DNA of 64,000 nt from Mobilisporobacter senegalensis (GTDB lineage Bacteria > Bacillota > Clostridia > Lachnospirales > Lachnospiraceae). Under the pieces are notes generated by a model. That model did no database searches, was not told the origin of the DNA, and saw nothing but the letters and a program-made list of their open reading frames with translations. The DNA lies in assembly GCF_003752155.1 (NCBI RefSeq), contig NZ_RJVG01000011.1:62001-126000 (forward strand), written 5' to 3'. The position numbers were made by a program, and so were the translations under genes. Position 1 is the stretch's first letter. Every line of letters starts with the position of its first letter. This document shows, one piece after another, positions 27,208-36,167 of this stretch.

Positions 27208-27349
27208 GTTACAGTTCAGCCATATAGAAAGTATTGCAAATTGCACGTGGGTGCTTGCAGACTAAGAGCAATTTGCAATACTTTCTATATGGCGCTCTGC
27301 CTAAGCGAGATGTAGCAAAGCGAAATCGAGCTTATGGCTGAACTGTAAC
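27208..27349. mobile_element. MITE-like palindromic insertion (142 bp)
   Basis: The outer 16 bases GTTACAGTTCAGCCAT (27208-27223) are perfectly repeated in inverted orientation at 27334-27349. Inside, a perfect 25 bp inverted repeat (27220-27244 with 27268-27292) folds into a long hairpin, and the rest (27293-27333) can form a weaker third arm. It has no coding capacity. Such a three-armed, terminally repeated unit is typical of a non-autonomous miniature element. A diverged copy of its end sequence (CTGAACTGTTAC) is seen at about 4621-4632 upstream of the lacI-type start. Confidence 0.65.
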
Positions 27350-27420
27350 ATATATTAAAATGATTAAGATTATATTTATTAAGTTAAGAGAGAAATTAGT
27401 TGGAAGGGAAGGATAATTTT

Positions 27421-29535
27421 ATGACAGAAAAGATTTCAGTAACCGACATTTTTGGAATGAATGTGTTTAATGATACTACGATGGTAGAGCGCTTGCCTAA
27501 GAAAGTTTATGCAGCGCTTAAGAAAACGATAGAAAAAGGTGAGGATTTAGATCCTGCAATTGCAGATGTAGTTGCAAATGCGATGAAAGATTGGGCTATT
27601 GAGAGAGGTGCAACACATTTCACCCATTGGTTCCAGCCAATGACAGGCGTTACTGCAGAAAAGCATGATTCCTTTATTAACCCTACATCAGGTGGTAAAA
27701 TTTTAATGGAATTCTCAGGGAAAGAGTTAATTAAAGGAGAGCCAGATGCGTCTTCCTTCCCGTCCGGTGGGCTTAGAGCCACTTTTGAAGCCAGAGGTTA
27801 TACAGCATGGGATTGTACTTCACCGGCATTCTTAAGAGAAGATGCGGCAGGAGTAACTCTTTGCATTCCAACTGCTTTCTGTTCCTATACCGGAGAAGCA
27901 CTTGATAAAAAAACTCCGCTGCTTAGATCGATGGAAGCAATTAGCAAACAGGCAACCAGAATTGTCCATTTATTTGGCCATAATGATGTTACAAGTGTGA
28001 CAACAAGTGTAGGCCCAGAGCAAGAGTATTTCTTAATTGATAAAGCAAAATATTTACAAAGAGATGATATTATCTTTACCGGACGTACTTTATTTGGCGC
28101 AATGCCTCCAAAGGGCCAGGAAATGGATGATCATTATTTTGGAAGCATTAAAGAGAGAGTAGCTGCTTTTATGAGAGAGCTGAATATAGAGTTATGGAAG
28201 CTTGGTGTAACAGCTAAGACTCAACATAATGAAGTGGCTCCAGCCCAACATGAATTAGCACCAATCTATGCTACAGCCAATATTGCGACAGACCATAATC
28301 AATTAATTATGGAATCTATGAGAAAGATTGCAAATCGTCATGGTCTTGCTTGTTTACTTCATGAAAAACCATTTGCTGGTGTAAATGGTTCCGGTAAACA
28401 TGATAATTGGTCTATTGTAACCAATACAGGAAAGAATCTTTTAGAGCCTGGGAAAACACCTCATGAGAATATTCAGTTCTTATTATTCCTTGCAGCAGTA
28501 TTAAAAGCTGTGGATGAACATGCAGATTTACTTCGCCTGTCTGCTGCAAATCCGGGCAATGATCACAGACTTGGCGCAAATGAAGCTCCACCTGCCATTA
28601 TTTCAGTTTTCCTTGGAGAACAGTTAGAAGATGTATTAACTCAATTAATTGAAACAGGTGCAGCTACAAGCTGTAAGCAAGGTGGCAAATTAAATATTGG
28701 TGTTCACACACTTCCTGAACTTAAGAAAGATGCCACAGATAGAAACCGTACTTCACCATTTGCATTCACCGGTAATAAATTTGAATTTAGAATGGTTGCT
28801 TCCTCTATGTCCATTGCAGGAGCAAACACAGTATTGAATACAATTGTTGCAGACGTTCTAAAAGATATGGCAGATGAACTTGAGAAAGCAGATAATTTTG
28901 ATCTGGCTGTTCATGATCTGATTAAGAAAACGATCACAGATCATCAAAGAATCGTATTTAATGGAAATGGTTATTCTGATGAATGGGTGAAAGAGGCGGA
29001 AAGAAGAGGTTTACCAAATATTAAATCAATGGTAGATGCAATCCCATCTATTATAACAGAGAAAGCAATTACTCTTTTTGAAAAACATCATGTATATTCT
29101 TCTGCTGAACTTCATTCACGTGCAGAAATTCAATTTGAAATATATTCAAAAGCCATTAATATAGAAGCAAAGACTATGATAAATATGGCAAGCAAGAAGT
29201 TTATTCCTGCTGTAATTAAATATACCACTAATTTAGCAGCTTCTATTAATGCAATTAAAGCAGCACTTCCTACTGCAAATACAACTGTTCAGGAAAAACT
29301 TTTAGAAACAACTTCCGATCTTTTAGTGAAAGCTGAAAGTGCTTTATATAAATTAAAAGAAGTGGATGATATTGCGGGAACGAAAGCAGAGGGAGAAGAA
29401 CAAGCCAGATACTTTAAAGATGTGGTAGTTCCTGCAATGGCTGAATTAAGAGAACCAATAGATACTCTTGAATTAATTGTTGATAAAGAATTATGGCCAG
29501 TACCAACTTATGGTGATTTATTATTTGAAGTATAA
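27421..29535 (+). CDS. glnN: Glutamine synthetase type III
   Basis: 704 residues, the length of GSIII enzymes (far longer than GSI). Start at the ATG at 27421 after GAAGGGAAGGA; an in-frame TTG at 27400 is less likely. GSIII signatures: [38 protein letters not shown], glutamate-site [13 protein letters not shown] and [11 protein letters not shown], and the ATP-binding [11 protein letters not shown]. It makes glutamine from glutamate and ammonia with ATP. It is probably controlled by the leader hairpin at 27162. Its stop codon lies inside the first bases of repeat copy 2. Confidence 0.96.
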   Translation: MTEKISVTDIFGMNVFNDTTMVERLPKKVYAALKKTIEKGEDLDPAIADVVANAMKDWAIERGATHFTHWFQPMTGVTAEKHDSFINPTSGGKILMEFSGKELIKGEPDASSFPSGGLRATFEARGYTAWDCTSPAFLREDAAGVTLCIPTAFCSYTGEALDKKTPLLRSMEAISKQATRIVHLFGHNDVTSVTTSVGPEQEYFLIDKAKYLQRDDIIFTGRTLFGAMPPKGQEMDDHYFGSIKERVAAFMRELNIELWKLGVTAKTQHNEVAPAQHELAPIYATANIATDHNQLIMESMRKIANRHGLACLLHEKPFAGVNGSGKHDNWSIVTNTGKNLLEPGKTPHENIQFLLFLAAVLKAVDEHADLLRLSAANPGNDHRLGANEAPPAIISVFLGEQLEDVLTQLIETGAATSCKQGGKLNIGVHTLPELKKDATDRNRTSPFAFTGNKFEFRMVASSMSIAGANTVLNTIVADVLKDMADELEKADNFDLAVHDLIKKTITDHQRIVFNGNGYSDEWVKEAERRGLPNIKSMVDAIPSIITEKAITLFEKHHVYSSAELHSRAEIQFEIYSKAINIEAKTMINMASKKFIPAVIKYTTNLAASINAIKAALPTANTTVQEKLLETTSDLLVKAESALYKLKEVDDIAGTKAEGEEQARYFKDVVVPAMAELREPIDTLELIVDKELWPVPTYGDLLFEV

Positions 29536-29661
29536 AGTGAAACTTAATTTAGGTGTGGTTTTTATCACAGCTGAATCTTAGCCCCACTTATCTAGGGACG
29601 TAGCAGCTGTTATCTCCCACTTTAGAAGTGGGAGTGTTACAGCTGGTAGTCATCAGATAAA
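29532..29661 (+). repeat. Dispersed structured repeat, copy 2
   Basis: Full-length plus-orientation copy of the element also at 4679-4808 (inverted). It begins ATAAAGTGAA at the stop codon of the glutamine synthetase gene and ends CAGATAAA. The compound hairpin, outer arms CAGCTGT/ACAGCTG with inner CTCCCACTT-tag-AAGTGGGAG, is perfect here. Differences from copy 1 mostly keep the pairing. Confidence 0.8.
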
Positions 29662-29700
29662 TATCTCTAACAGAGTATACCAGCAACGTTTAAAACCACG

Positions 29701-29742
29701 AAAAAGTATCCGACCCTGCAATTGCAGGATCGGATACTTTTT
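29701..29742. terminator. Bidirectional terminator between glnN and the LysM/GH18 gene
   Basis: AAGTATCCGA and its complement flank a CCTGCAATTGCAGG palindrome, with A-run before and T-run after, so it works in both directions for the convergent genes. Confidence 0.9.
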
Positions 29743-29752
29743 TTAATTCCTA

Positions 29753-31045
29753 TTATATTGGGGGCAGAACTTTATTTATATCAAATTGAGAATGAAACAA
29801 CAACCATGTTCTTGGGAAGTAGTACATGATATTCCAAAATGAAATACCACTTAAATTATATTTTCTAATGATGTCCGGATAAGCTGCCATTGAATTTACA
29901 TCTTTAAATAATACCATATACTCAAGGTCACCCTCCGAATAATGAAGATAGGAGACCTGGTTTGTTTCATTAAATTGGATGGCTATTCCAAACTCTCTGG
30001 CTAAATTAACTGCATTCGTATGATTGATAAAAGTCGTTACTGTGGTTCCCGGTATATATGGAAGGATCAGGGAATAACCAATACTGGTAACTCCTAATAA
30101 TAGTTTTTCAGGAGGCACAAGTGTACTTGCATTTGCTATTGCCTGGGTAATCGTCTGGAAAGACAAAGCATCTTTTGTAAGCTCGAAAGGATTTGACCAA
30201 TCATAGGAAAGATTATATATAACATTATTAGTGGCCCGGCCTATTCCTGCATAGTCAGTCCCCATATAAGTTATCCCTGTTGCAACCTCAAAAGTACTTG
30301 GCAGCAGCGTAGCAATTAAAAGAAAACCTTCTCTGTTTAATTGTCTGGTCAGATTCTCTATAAATTCAACATAGAGATATTTATCGTCAGGAAGTATATA
30401 AGGAGTATCAATACTTGCTCCATAATAACCTTTTGATCTTAATGTTGTAAGTATATTTCTTATCAGGATATCCTGCAATGCAGTATCATGAAGTATCGTA
30501 TGGAAGGCATTATTTTCTATGGATTCTTCAACTGTAAAAGTGAATATTTCCATAATAGATGCAACGCCATAATCCCTTGCCAGTTGAATAATTTCAACAT
30601 CATCTATATTATCAATGGAACCATTACTCAAAATTTGATAACCAATAATTGTAAGGTAAGTAAGGAATGGCAAGGTCTTCCTTAATACATCCATGGAAAT
30701 GTAAGGAAAAGCATAACCATTTACTGAAATAGAATAATTTTTCTCATCTTCAAAATTGATTACTATTTCCTCACCAATGATTAGTTCTTCCCTATCTGCA
30801 ATATTGGGATTGTTCCTTAATAAGTTTAACCAGCTGACACCATGAGCATCCGCAATGCTTAATAAAGTATCGCCCTCCCGAACAATATAGGTCTGTTTCG
30901 GGTATACAATCAGCAGGGTTTCTCCGATTGCTAAAGTATCAGGATTAGTGAGTTCATTCTCAATAATCAATCTATTTGGGGAGATACCGTACCGATTGGA
31001 TAAAGCGTAGACAGTATCACCGGGTTGAACTATATGCTTGATCAT
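29753..31045 (-). CDS. LysM-GH18 protein (spore cortex hydrolase SleL/YaaH-like) without catalytic Glu
   Basis: 430 residues. Two LysM peptidoglycan-binding domains (about 3-46 and 51-95) precede a GH18 barrel (about 105-430), the architecture of SleL/YaaH, a spore N-acetylglucosaminidase. No signal peptide is seen, as in YaaH, which is packaged from the mother cell. The GH18 active-site strand, normally ending D-x-D-x-E, reads GYYGASIDTPYI here: one Asp is kept and a Pro stands where the catalytic Glu should be. It may therefore bind rather than cut cortex glycan. Ribosome site GAGGT precedes the start. Monocistronic, converging on glnN. Confidence 0.87.
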   Translation of the reverse strand: MIKHIVQPGDTVYALSNRYGISPNRLIIENELTNPDTLAIGETLLIVYPKQTYIVREGDTLLSIADAHGVSWLNLLRNNPNIADREELIIGEEIVINFEDEKNYSISVNGYAFPYISMDVLRKTLPFLTYLTIIGYQILSNGSIDNIDDVEIIQLARDYGVASIMEIFTFTVEESIENNAFHTILHDTALQDILIRNILTTLRSKGYYGASIDTPYILPDDKYLYVEFIENLTRQLNREGFLLIATLLPSTFEVATGITYMGTDYAGIGRATNNVIYNLSYDWSNPFELTKDALSFQTITQAIANASTLVPPEKLLLGVTSIGYSLILPYIPGTTVTTFINHTNAVNLAREFGIAIQFNETNQVSYLHYSEGDLEYMVLFKDVNSMAAYPDIIRKYNLSGISFWNIMYYFPRTWLLFHSQFDINKVLPPI

Positions 31046-31140
31046 ATCTAACCTCTATTTCTTAATCATAATATTATATGATAGCAAAAGGATAAAAAGT
31101 ATTTTTATTGTGAAGGAATCATTAGTAGAAAGCAAAATTA

Positions 31141-31234
31141 ATAAAGTGAATCTTAGTCGAACTATCTAGGACGTAGCAGCTGTTATCTCCCACTTTAGAA
31201 GTGGGAGTGTTACAGCTGGTAGTTATCAGATAAA
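31141..31234 (+). repeat. Dispersed structured repeat, copy 3 (internally deleted)
   Basis: It shares the 5' end ATAAAGTGAA and the whole 3' half, including the compound hairpin and the CAGATAAA end, with copy 2. It lacks about 35 bases holding the first hairpin and has TCGAACTA in place of the CCCCACTT segment. It lies just upstream of the promoter of the YtrA-type operon. Confidence 0.78.
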
Positions 31235-31262
31235 TATTAGTTGACATATCTTAGAAAATTTA

Positions 31263-31309
31263 CTATACTAACTGTATTAATTGACATAATACAGTTAGTA
31301 TAGAATATA
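31263..31309 (+). promoter_or_regulatory. Promoter with 17 bp palindromic operator of the YtrA-type operon
   Basis: CTATACTAACTGTATTA (31263-31279) and its exact complement (31287-31303) flank ATTGACA, placing a consensus -35 box TTGACA (31281-31286) at the centre. A weak -10 (AATATA, 31304-31309) follows at 17 bases. This is the expected geometry for autoregulation by the GntR/YtrA-type protein encoded 45 bases downstream. Confidence 0.75.
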
Positions 31310-31347
31310 TATTAATTATAAGTTATGAATATGGAAAGGAGAAGCCT

Positions 31348-31725
31348 ATGATAATTATCGATTATAAAGATCGTAGACCGATTTATGAACAGATTGTAGA
31401 ACGGTTTCAGGACTTAATATTAAAAGGTGTTCTTGAAGTGGATAGCCAGCTGCCATCTGTCCGTAATCTGGCAATGGATTTATCCATTAATCCCAATACG
31501 ATTCAAAGAGCATATGCAGAACTGGAGCGTAAAGGATATATTTATTCTGTGAAAGGAAGAGGTAGTTTTATCTCAAATAATGATCACTTAATACAGTGTA
31601 AAAAAGATGAGATATTTCAAAGTATAACGAAACTAATGAAGGAAGCTCATGATCTTGGGATTACAAAAGAGGAGTTTATGAATAAAGTAAATGAGGGTTT
31701 TAAGGAGGGAATGAAGGATGATTGA
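31348..31725 (+). CDS. GntR-family regulator, YtrA type
   Basis: 125 residues: a winged helix (RRPIYEQIVERFQDLILKGV, then QLPSVRNLAMDLSINPNTIQRAYAELERKGYIYSV in consecutive segments) with only a short helical C-terminal tail of about 50 residues, the form of the YtrA subfamily. Such repressors usually control an ABC transporter in the same operon, often induced by cell-wall antibiotics. The next gene begins 8 bases before this one ends. The palindrome at 31263-31303 is its likely operator. Ribosome site AAAGGAG is strong. Confidence 0.92.
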   Translation: MIIIDYKDRRPIYEQIVERFQDLILKGVLEVDSQLPSVRNLAMDLSINPNTIQRAYAELERKGYIYSVKGRGSFISNNDHLIQCKKDEIFQSITKLMKEAHDLGITKEEFMNKVNEGFKEGMKDD

Positions 31726-32620
31726 AGCTGTAAATGTTAGCAAACAGTTTGATAAGATAAAAGCAGTAGATCAAATTACAGCTACTATCAGGGAAGGGAA
31801 TGTATTTGGTCTGGTTGGTACCAATGGAGCCGGTAAAAGTACGTTCCTTAGAATGCTTAGTGGTATTTTAAAGCCAGATAGTGGTTCTATTAAAATTGAT
31901 GGTATGGATGTTTATGAGAATATTAAAGCAAAAGAATTGTTTTTCTATATTTCAGATGATCAATACTTTTTCAGTAATGCAACTCCAAAAGACTTAAAGA
32001 CTTATTATCAAATAGCATATTCAGGCTTTGATGGAGGCAGATTTGATAATCTAATGAAGCAGTTTGAATTAGATCAACATCGCAAGATCAATACATTTTC
32101 AAAGGGTATGAAGAAACAGGTTTCTATTATCTGCGGTATTTGTGCCAATACGAAATATATATTCTGTGATGAGACTTTTGATGGTTTAGATCCGGTCATG
32201 CGTCAGGCAGTAAAAAGTATCTTTGCCAAAGAAATTACAGAACGTAATATGACACCTGTCATTGCTTCCCATAATCTTAGGGAATTAGAAGATATTTGTG
32301 ATCATGTAGGCTTACTCCATAAAGGTGGTATCTTATTCTCAAAAGATCTGTTTGATATGAAATTAAGTATTCACAAAGTACAATGTGTATTCCAAAATGA
32401 AGTGGATATAAATCAGGTCTTTGAAAATATCGAACTTCTAAAAACAGAAAAGAGAGGTTCTCTATATACCATTACAGCAAGAGGAACCAGTGAAGAAATT
32501 ACAAAGAGAATTGCTATGTCAAATCCTGTTTTTTCTGAGGTACTTCCATTGACACTGGAAGAGATATTTATTAGTGAAACGGAGGTAGTTGGTTATGACA
32601 TCAAAAAGCTTATTCTTTAA
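31718..32620 (+). CDS. ABC transporter ATPase (YtrB-like)
   Basis: 300 residues. Walker A GTNGAGKS (35-42), a signature degenerate to FSKGMKKQ, and Walker B YIFCDETFDGLD. The DET instead of DEP after Walker B and the SKGM signature are common in YtrB-like and multidrug-type ATPases. A C-terminal domain of about 80 residues follows. It overlaps the regulator gene by 8 bases (AAGGAGG upstream) and the permease gene by 26 bases, so the three are translated as a coupled set. Probably an exporter or an envelope-stress transporter. Confidence 0.92.
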   Translation: MIEAVNVSKQFDKIKAVDQITATIREGNVFGLVGTNGAGKSTFLRMLSGILKPDSGSIKIDGMDVYENIKAKELFFYISDDQYFFSNATPKDLKTYYQIAYSGFDGGRFDNLMKQFELDQHRKINTFSKGMKKQVSIICGICANTKYIFCDETFDGLDPVMRQAVKSIFAKEITERNMTPVIASHNLRELEDICDHVGLLHKGGILFSKDLFDMKLSIHKVQCVFQNEVDINQVFENIELLKTEKRGSLYTITARGTSEEITKRIAMSNPVFSEVLPLTLEEIFISETEVVGYDIKKLIL

Positions 32621-34736
32621 AATATTAATAGAAGATTTGAAAAGAAGAATATGGACTATCGTTTTGGCATCTATTGTATTCTTTTTATATTTCCCTATAC
32701 TTGGTACCTTAATGATTGGAAATTACAACCAGAATATATATGACCTGAAAGAGTACAAAGAAAGACTGCTTGACAGAATTTTGGGCTTTATGGGACCACA
32801 GGATTATATGGTAGCTGCCATAACAGTGATAGGAGCTGTTATTTGTGGATTAAGTGGATTTTTCTATCTCCATTCCAAGAAGAAGGTGGATTTCTATCAT
32901 AGTTTACCTGTGCGTAGAGAAGTTTTATTTGGGGTATCATATATAAATGGAGTACTTATATATATTATTCCATATATTGCAAACATAATAGTATATAGTA
33001 TTATACTTCAATTGAATGGTCTGATGAATACAGAAATGTTCACAACTACATTAAGTGCAATTGGAATTAATATATTATTCTATATACTAATTTATACGGT
33101 TGTAATTATTGCGGTTATGCTGACCGGCAATTTTGTGATCAGTGTTTTTGGAACTGGGGTATTTTTTTTATATGGACCAATGCTCATGATGTTAAAAGAA
33201 ATCTATTATCTTAGTTTTTTCAAGACTTATTACACTCAGGTTAATACTTTTAGTGAAATGTTTACTTTTTTATCACCGATAGGAAGTTATGTAGATGTTG
33301 CCAGCCGGGTGGGCGTAAATGACCAGGGCATTGGCAGAAGCATACTTATTACTATTCTTGTAATTATTTTATTTATTGCTTTTGCATTATTCTTATATAA
33401 AAAGCGTCCATCAGAAGCAGCCAGCAAGGCAATGGCATTTTCTATATCAAAGCCTGTTATTAAGTTTTTATTAGTCATTCCATTATCTTTAGGAGGAGGT
33501 ATCATCTTTCGAGAGATAACAGACCGCAGCTCTAATGGCTGGTTCATATTTGGGTTACTCTTTGCATTAATATTTGTATATGCAGTCATTGAAGTAATTT
33601 ACAATTTTGATATTAGAAGTGCATTTAATCATAAGAAACATTTACTCATATGTGGTATCATTATTGCAGTCGTTGCCTGTATCTTCAAGTTTGATGTATT
33701 CCATTATGATACTTATATTCCAAAGAAAGACAGCATCAGGAGCGTGAGTGTAAGTATCTCTGGATTGGATGAATTTACACAGTATCATGATTGGGAGTTG
33801 ATTAATGGAAGTTATCTTAATTATATGAATAGTCAAAATTACCAATTGGAATTTATGAAATTGACAGATATTGACGCAGCTTATGATATGGCCATTTCAG
33901 GCATTAAGAATATTGATGTCACAGAAAATGATGCCAAATATCTATATTATAATGTTAAATTCCATTTAAAGAGTGGAAGGGAAATAAGCAGGTCCTATCA
34001 ATTAAAAACTTCCGAAAGCTATGGTATGCTAAGTGATATCTATGGAAATCAGGAATTCAAAGAAGGTCATTATCCAATTTATAAATCAGACATTAATCTG
34101 ATCACAGAGATATCCTGCTATAACAGACTCCAAAATAAGCAGATTACTTTAAATCAAAATGAGAAGAAAGAATTAATTGATATGTTTAAAGAGGAGTTAA
34201 GTAAACTTACATTAGAAGAGATATCTAATGCTTCCCCGGCAGCAGTCCTGTCGTTACAAATGTACAATATAAATGAAAACTATAATATATATCCAAGTTT
34301 TGAAAAAACGATTGCATTCTTAAAAAGTCATGGATTTGATGCAGAAAATAAAGTAGAAGCGAAAAATATTAAACAAATTACAATTCAAAATTACAGAACA
34401 GGTGTAACGAAAGGATATGATATTATGTACAAGGATGCTGATTTTAGCTACAGCCAAGTTGAAAATGGATATATAGACTCAGATGGGACTTTAAGAACAG
34501 TTACTTATGATAATACAAAAGATGCAGAAAAGATTGAAGAAATCTTCCCTGATCTAGTAGATAATGATTATTATTGGAGAAACCAAAGTGTGATAGATGT
34601 GGAAGATTCTATCGGAGTGGAAGTAGTGATCCGTAAAGATGAATTTGGTAATGAAGGAAGATACAGTTATCAATTTAGAAAAGGAGCCATTCCTGATTTT
34701 GTAAAAGAAGCTATTGAACTGGAAACCTCAAATTAG
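32595..34736 (+). CDS. ABC-2 type permease with large extracellular C-terminal domain
   Basis: 713 residues from the ATG at 32595, nine bases after GGAGG and inside the end of the ATPase gene. About seven or eight hydrophobic helices are spread over residues 15-370 (for example IVLASIVFFLYFPILGTLMI near 19-38). The remaining 340 residues form a hydrophilic domain that should lie outside the membrane; this layout matches permeases carrying DUF6449. The N-terminal HSKKKVDFYHSLPVRRE segment is typical of the YtrC/D-like family in clostridia. It would be the membrane partner of the preceding ATPase. Confidence 0.88.
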   Translation: MTSKSLFFKILIEDLKRRIWTIVLASIVFFLYFPILGTLMIGNYNQNIYDLKEYKERLLDRILGFMGPQDYMVAAITVIGAVICGLSGFFYLHSKKKVDFYHSLPVRREVLFGVSYINGVLIYIIPYIANIIVYSIILQLNGLMNTEMFTTTLSAIGINILFYILIYTVVIIAVMLTGNFVISVFGTGVFFLYGPMLMMLKEIYYLSFFKTYYTQVNTFSEMFTFLSPIGSYVDVASRVGVNDQGIGRSILITILVIILFIAFALFLYKKRPSEAASKAMAFSISKPVIKFLLVIPLSLGGGIIFREITDRSSNGWFIFGLLFALIFVYAVIEVIYNFDIRSAFNHKKHLLICGIIIAVVACIFKFDVFHYDTYIPKKDSIRSVSVSISGLDEFTQYHDWELINGSYLNYMNSQNYQLEFMKLTDIDAAYDMAISGIKNIDVTENDAKYLYYNVKFHLKSGREISRSYQLKTSESYGMLSDIYGNQEFKEGHYPIYKSDINLITEISCYNRLQNKQITLNQNEKKELIDMFKEELSKLTLEEISNASPAAVLSLQMYNINENYNIYPSFEKTIAFLKSHGFDAENKVEAKNIKQITIQNYRTGVTKGYDIMYKDADFSYSQVENGYIDSDGTLRTVTYDNTKDAEKIEEIFPDLVDNDYYWRNQSVIDVEDSIGVEVVIRKDEFGNEGRYSYQFRKGAIPDFVKEAIELETSN

Positions 34737-34748
34737 TATAAGATAAAT

Positions 34749-34777
34749 TTGATTTTTCAAGTCAAACTATATATAAT
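34749..34777 (+). promoter_or_regulatory. Sigma-A-type promoter of the VOC gene
   Basis: TTGATT at 34749-34754 and a perfect TATAAT at 34772-34777 with a 17-base spacer, 41 bases before the start codon. Confidence 0.8.
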
Positions 34778-34852
34778 GACCTTATCTATTTAATTCAAAA
34801 TTTTGGGAGAAGAAAGTATGGAATTAAATTATAGGATAAGGTCATTATATAT
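34769..34852 (+). promoter_or_regulatory. Perfect 18 bp inverted repeat spanning promoter and gene start
   Basis: ATATATAATGACCTTATC at 34769-34786 (containing the -10 box) is the exact complement of 34835-34852 (codons 6-12 of the VOC gene). The ribosome site and start codon lie between the arms. The full stem can form only in transcripts that begin upstream of this promoter. Confidence 0.6.
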
Positions 34853-35177
34853 TTGTGTGAAAGATATGGACCGGGCAATTGAGTTCTATGAAGAACTATT
34901 AGGGCAAAAAGTGACGGAGCGAAATGAAATCTATAGTGTGTTCGATATCAAAGGATTTCGATATGGATTATTTGCCAATGATAAAACGAAAGAAAAGAAA
35001 ACATGGGGAAATAATTGCCTGCCAAGTTTTGAAGTAAGTGACATAGATTTCTTTCTAAAGAAATTAGAAGAATTAAATTGTCCAATTGTATTTCCACTAA
35101 CGGTGATTGGTAAGAACAAAGTTTTGGAATTTGCGGATAGTGAAGGGAATCATATAGAGGTTACCAGTCCTATATAA
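34818..35177 (+). CDS. VOC-family (glyoxalase/dioxygenase-like) protein
   Basis: 119 residues from the ATG at 34818, which follows GGGAGAAG; an in-frame ATG at 34803 is upstream of that site. A single VOC domain: IRSLYICVKDMDRAIEFYEELLG at the start and VLEFADSEGNHIEVTSP at the end, where the final Glu is the usual metal ligand. The family includes glyoxalases, antibiotic-resistance proteins and many of unknown function. It has its own promoter, an 18 bp inverted repeat around its start, and a terminator. The last 90 bases exist again, decayed, at 46665-46756. Confidence 0.85.
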   Translation: MELNYRIRSLYICVKDMDRAIEFYEELLGQKVTERNEIYSVFDIKGFRYGLFANDKTKEKKTWGNNCLPSFEVSDIDFFLKKLEELNCPIVFPLTVIGKNKVLEFADSEGNHIEVTSPI

Positions 35178-35200
35178 AAATTTAATACAAAATTTTATAG

Positions 35201-35229
35201 GCCCATCCTGATAAGGATGGGCTGTTTTA
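35201..35229 (+). terminator. Rho-independent terminator of the VOC gene
   Basis: GCCCATCC with GGATGGGC (35201-35208, 35215-35222), loop TGATAA, then TGTTTTA. Confidence 0.85.
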
Positions 35230-35348
35230 ATGTATGCTCTTAAAGTATATTGGAAATGTGTGCTGCATTGGTTTATTTAGGGTTATGTATCGTAGGTATA
35301 TGGCTGAAGACTATAAGCTATTTGCATAAAATCTTTAGATAATATTAC

Positions 35349-35377
35349 TTGCAAATGACTACCAAAATATGTATAAT
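35349..35377 (+). promoter_or_regulatory. Promoter of the small-protein/giant-protein locus
   Basis: TTGCAA at 35349-35354 and TATAAT at 35372-35377, spacer 17. It is the best promoter seen between the VOC terminator and the island genes and leaves a leader of about 140 bases. Otherwise 35230-35524 holds only a 9-codon frame (35437) and nothing recognisable. Confidence 0.7.
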
Positions 35378-35524
35378 TATTTAAAATTATACTAAAAAAT
35401 TACAAAAACTCTAAAATATAACAAGGGCGTGATATTATGATTGCTAGTATAAGATATTTGTTTTGATAGATTTACAATATTTAAAGATAACATAAGCAGA
35501 TAATATATTTAAGGGGGAATAGTT

Positions 35525-36124
35525 ATATCTTCAGATAAGGTTGACAATACAATTAAGGTTAAGAAGAAAAAGAAGAAGACTAAGATAATTCTAGGTATTT
35601 TATTAGTATTTATAATGTATATTTCATACAAAATAATATCTCCATTTTACATAATACCAAGTGAAATAAAGGAATTAAATGAGAATATCAATATTCCTTT
35701 TAAATTTGCGACACCATTAGAAGAATATGACTTTGAAGAAGGTGAATGGGAAAGAATTGAAGATTATTGTAAGATTTTTTATTCTGGTTCCAAGGGTGAT
35801 TATTTGAGATTTAATGGATATCCAGATTTATCAAGTACATACAAATTTACTGGTATAATTACTGATAATCCTGAAGTTTCTTTTTTTGGAATTCATATTG
35901 GAGATGAAATGGCTATAGCAAAAGATATTTTAAAAAAGTATGGATATAAATGTTATAACGATGATATGTCATATGAATATTATAAAGGAGGAATTGAATT
36001 TAATGTAGGAGTAAAAAGAATTTTCTATGGGACAGATACTGAGGAGTACGTGGACGAGACAGTAGAAAATATAAGTATACAAATAGACTCTACTGATTGG
36101 TTACGTAAAGGATACTATAAATAA
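35525..36124 (+). pseudogene. Small membrane-anchored protein, copy 1, with ATA at the start position
   Basis: Reading from 35525 gives 199 codons that align end to end, without gaps, with the 199-residue protein at 36310: a Lys-rich cytoplasmic head, one membrane helix (IILGILLVFIMYISYKIIS), and an extracellular domain ending TDWLRKGYYK. The shared GGGGGAA ribosome site is present, but the codon at the start position is ATA where copy 2 has ATG. No ATG, GTG or TTG lies in frame upstream of the helix; the first in-frame ATG is at 35615, inside the helix. It is either a pseudogene by start loss or begins at a rare ATA. The body of the frame is intact, so the change is recent or tolerated. No known family recognised. 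Confidence 0.65.
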
Positions 36125-36167
36125 GAAGTATGAAATAAAAATAAGTATATTACAGGACAATATAGAA

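Noticed and set aside
35437-35466. 9-codon frame in the leader before small membrane protein copy 1
   Set aside because: A weak ribosome site is present, but nothing indicates attenuation or conservation.
35615-36124. Start of small membrane protein copy 1 at ATG 35615
   Set aside because: This start would cut through the membrane helix and has no ribosome site; alignment with copy 2 places the start at 35525 (ATA).
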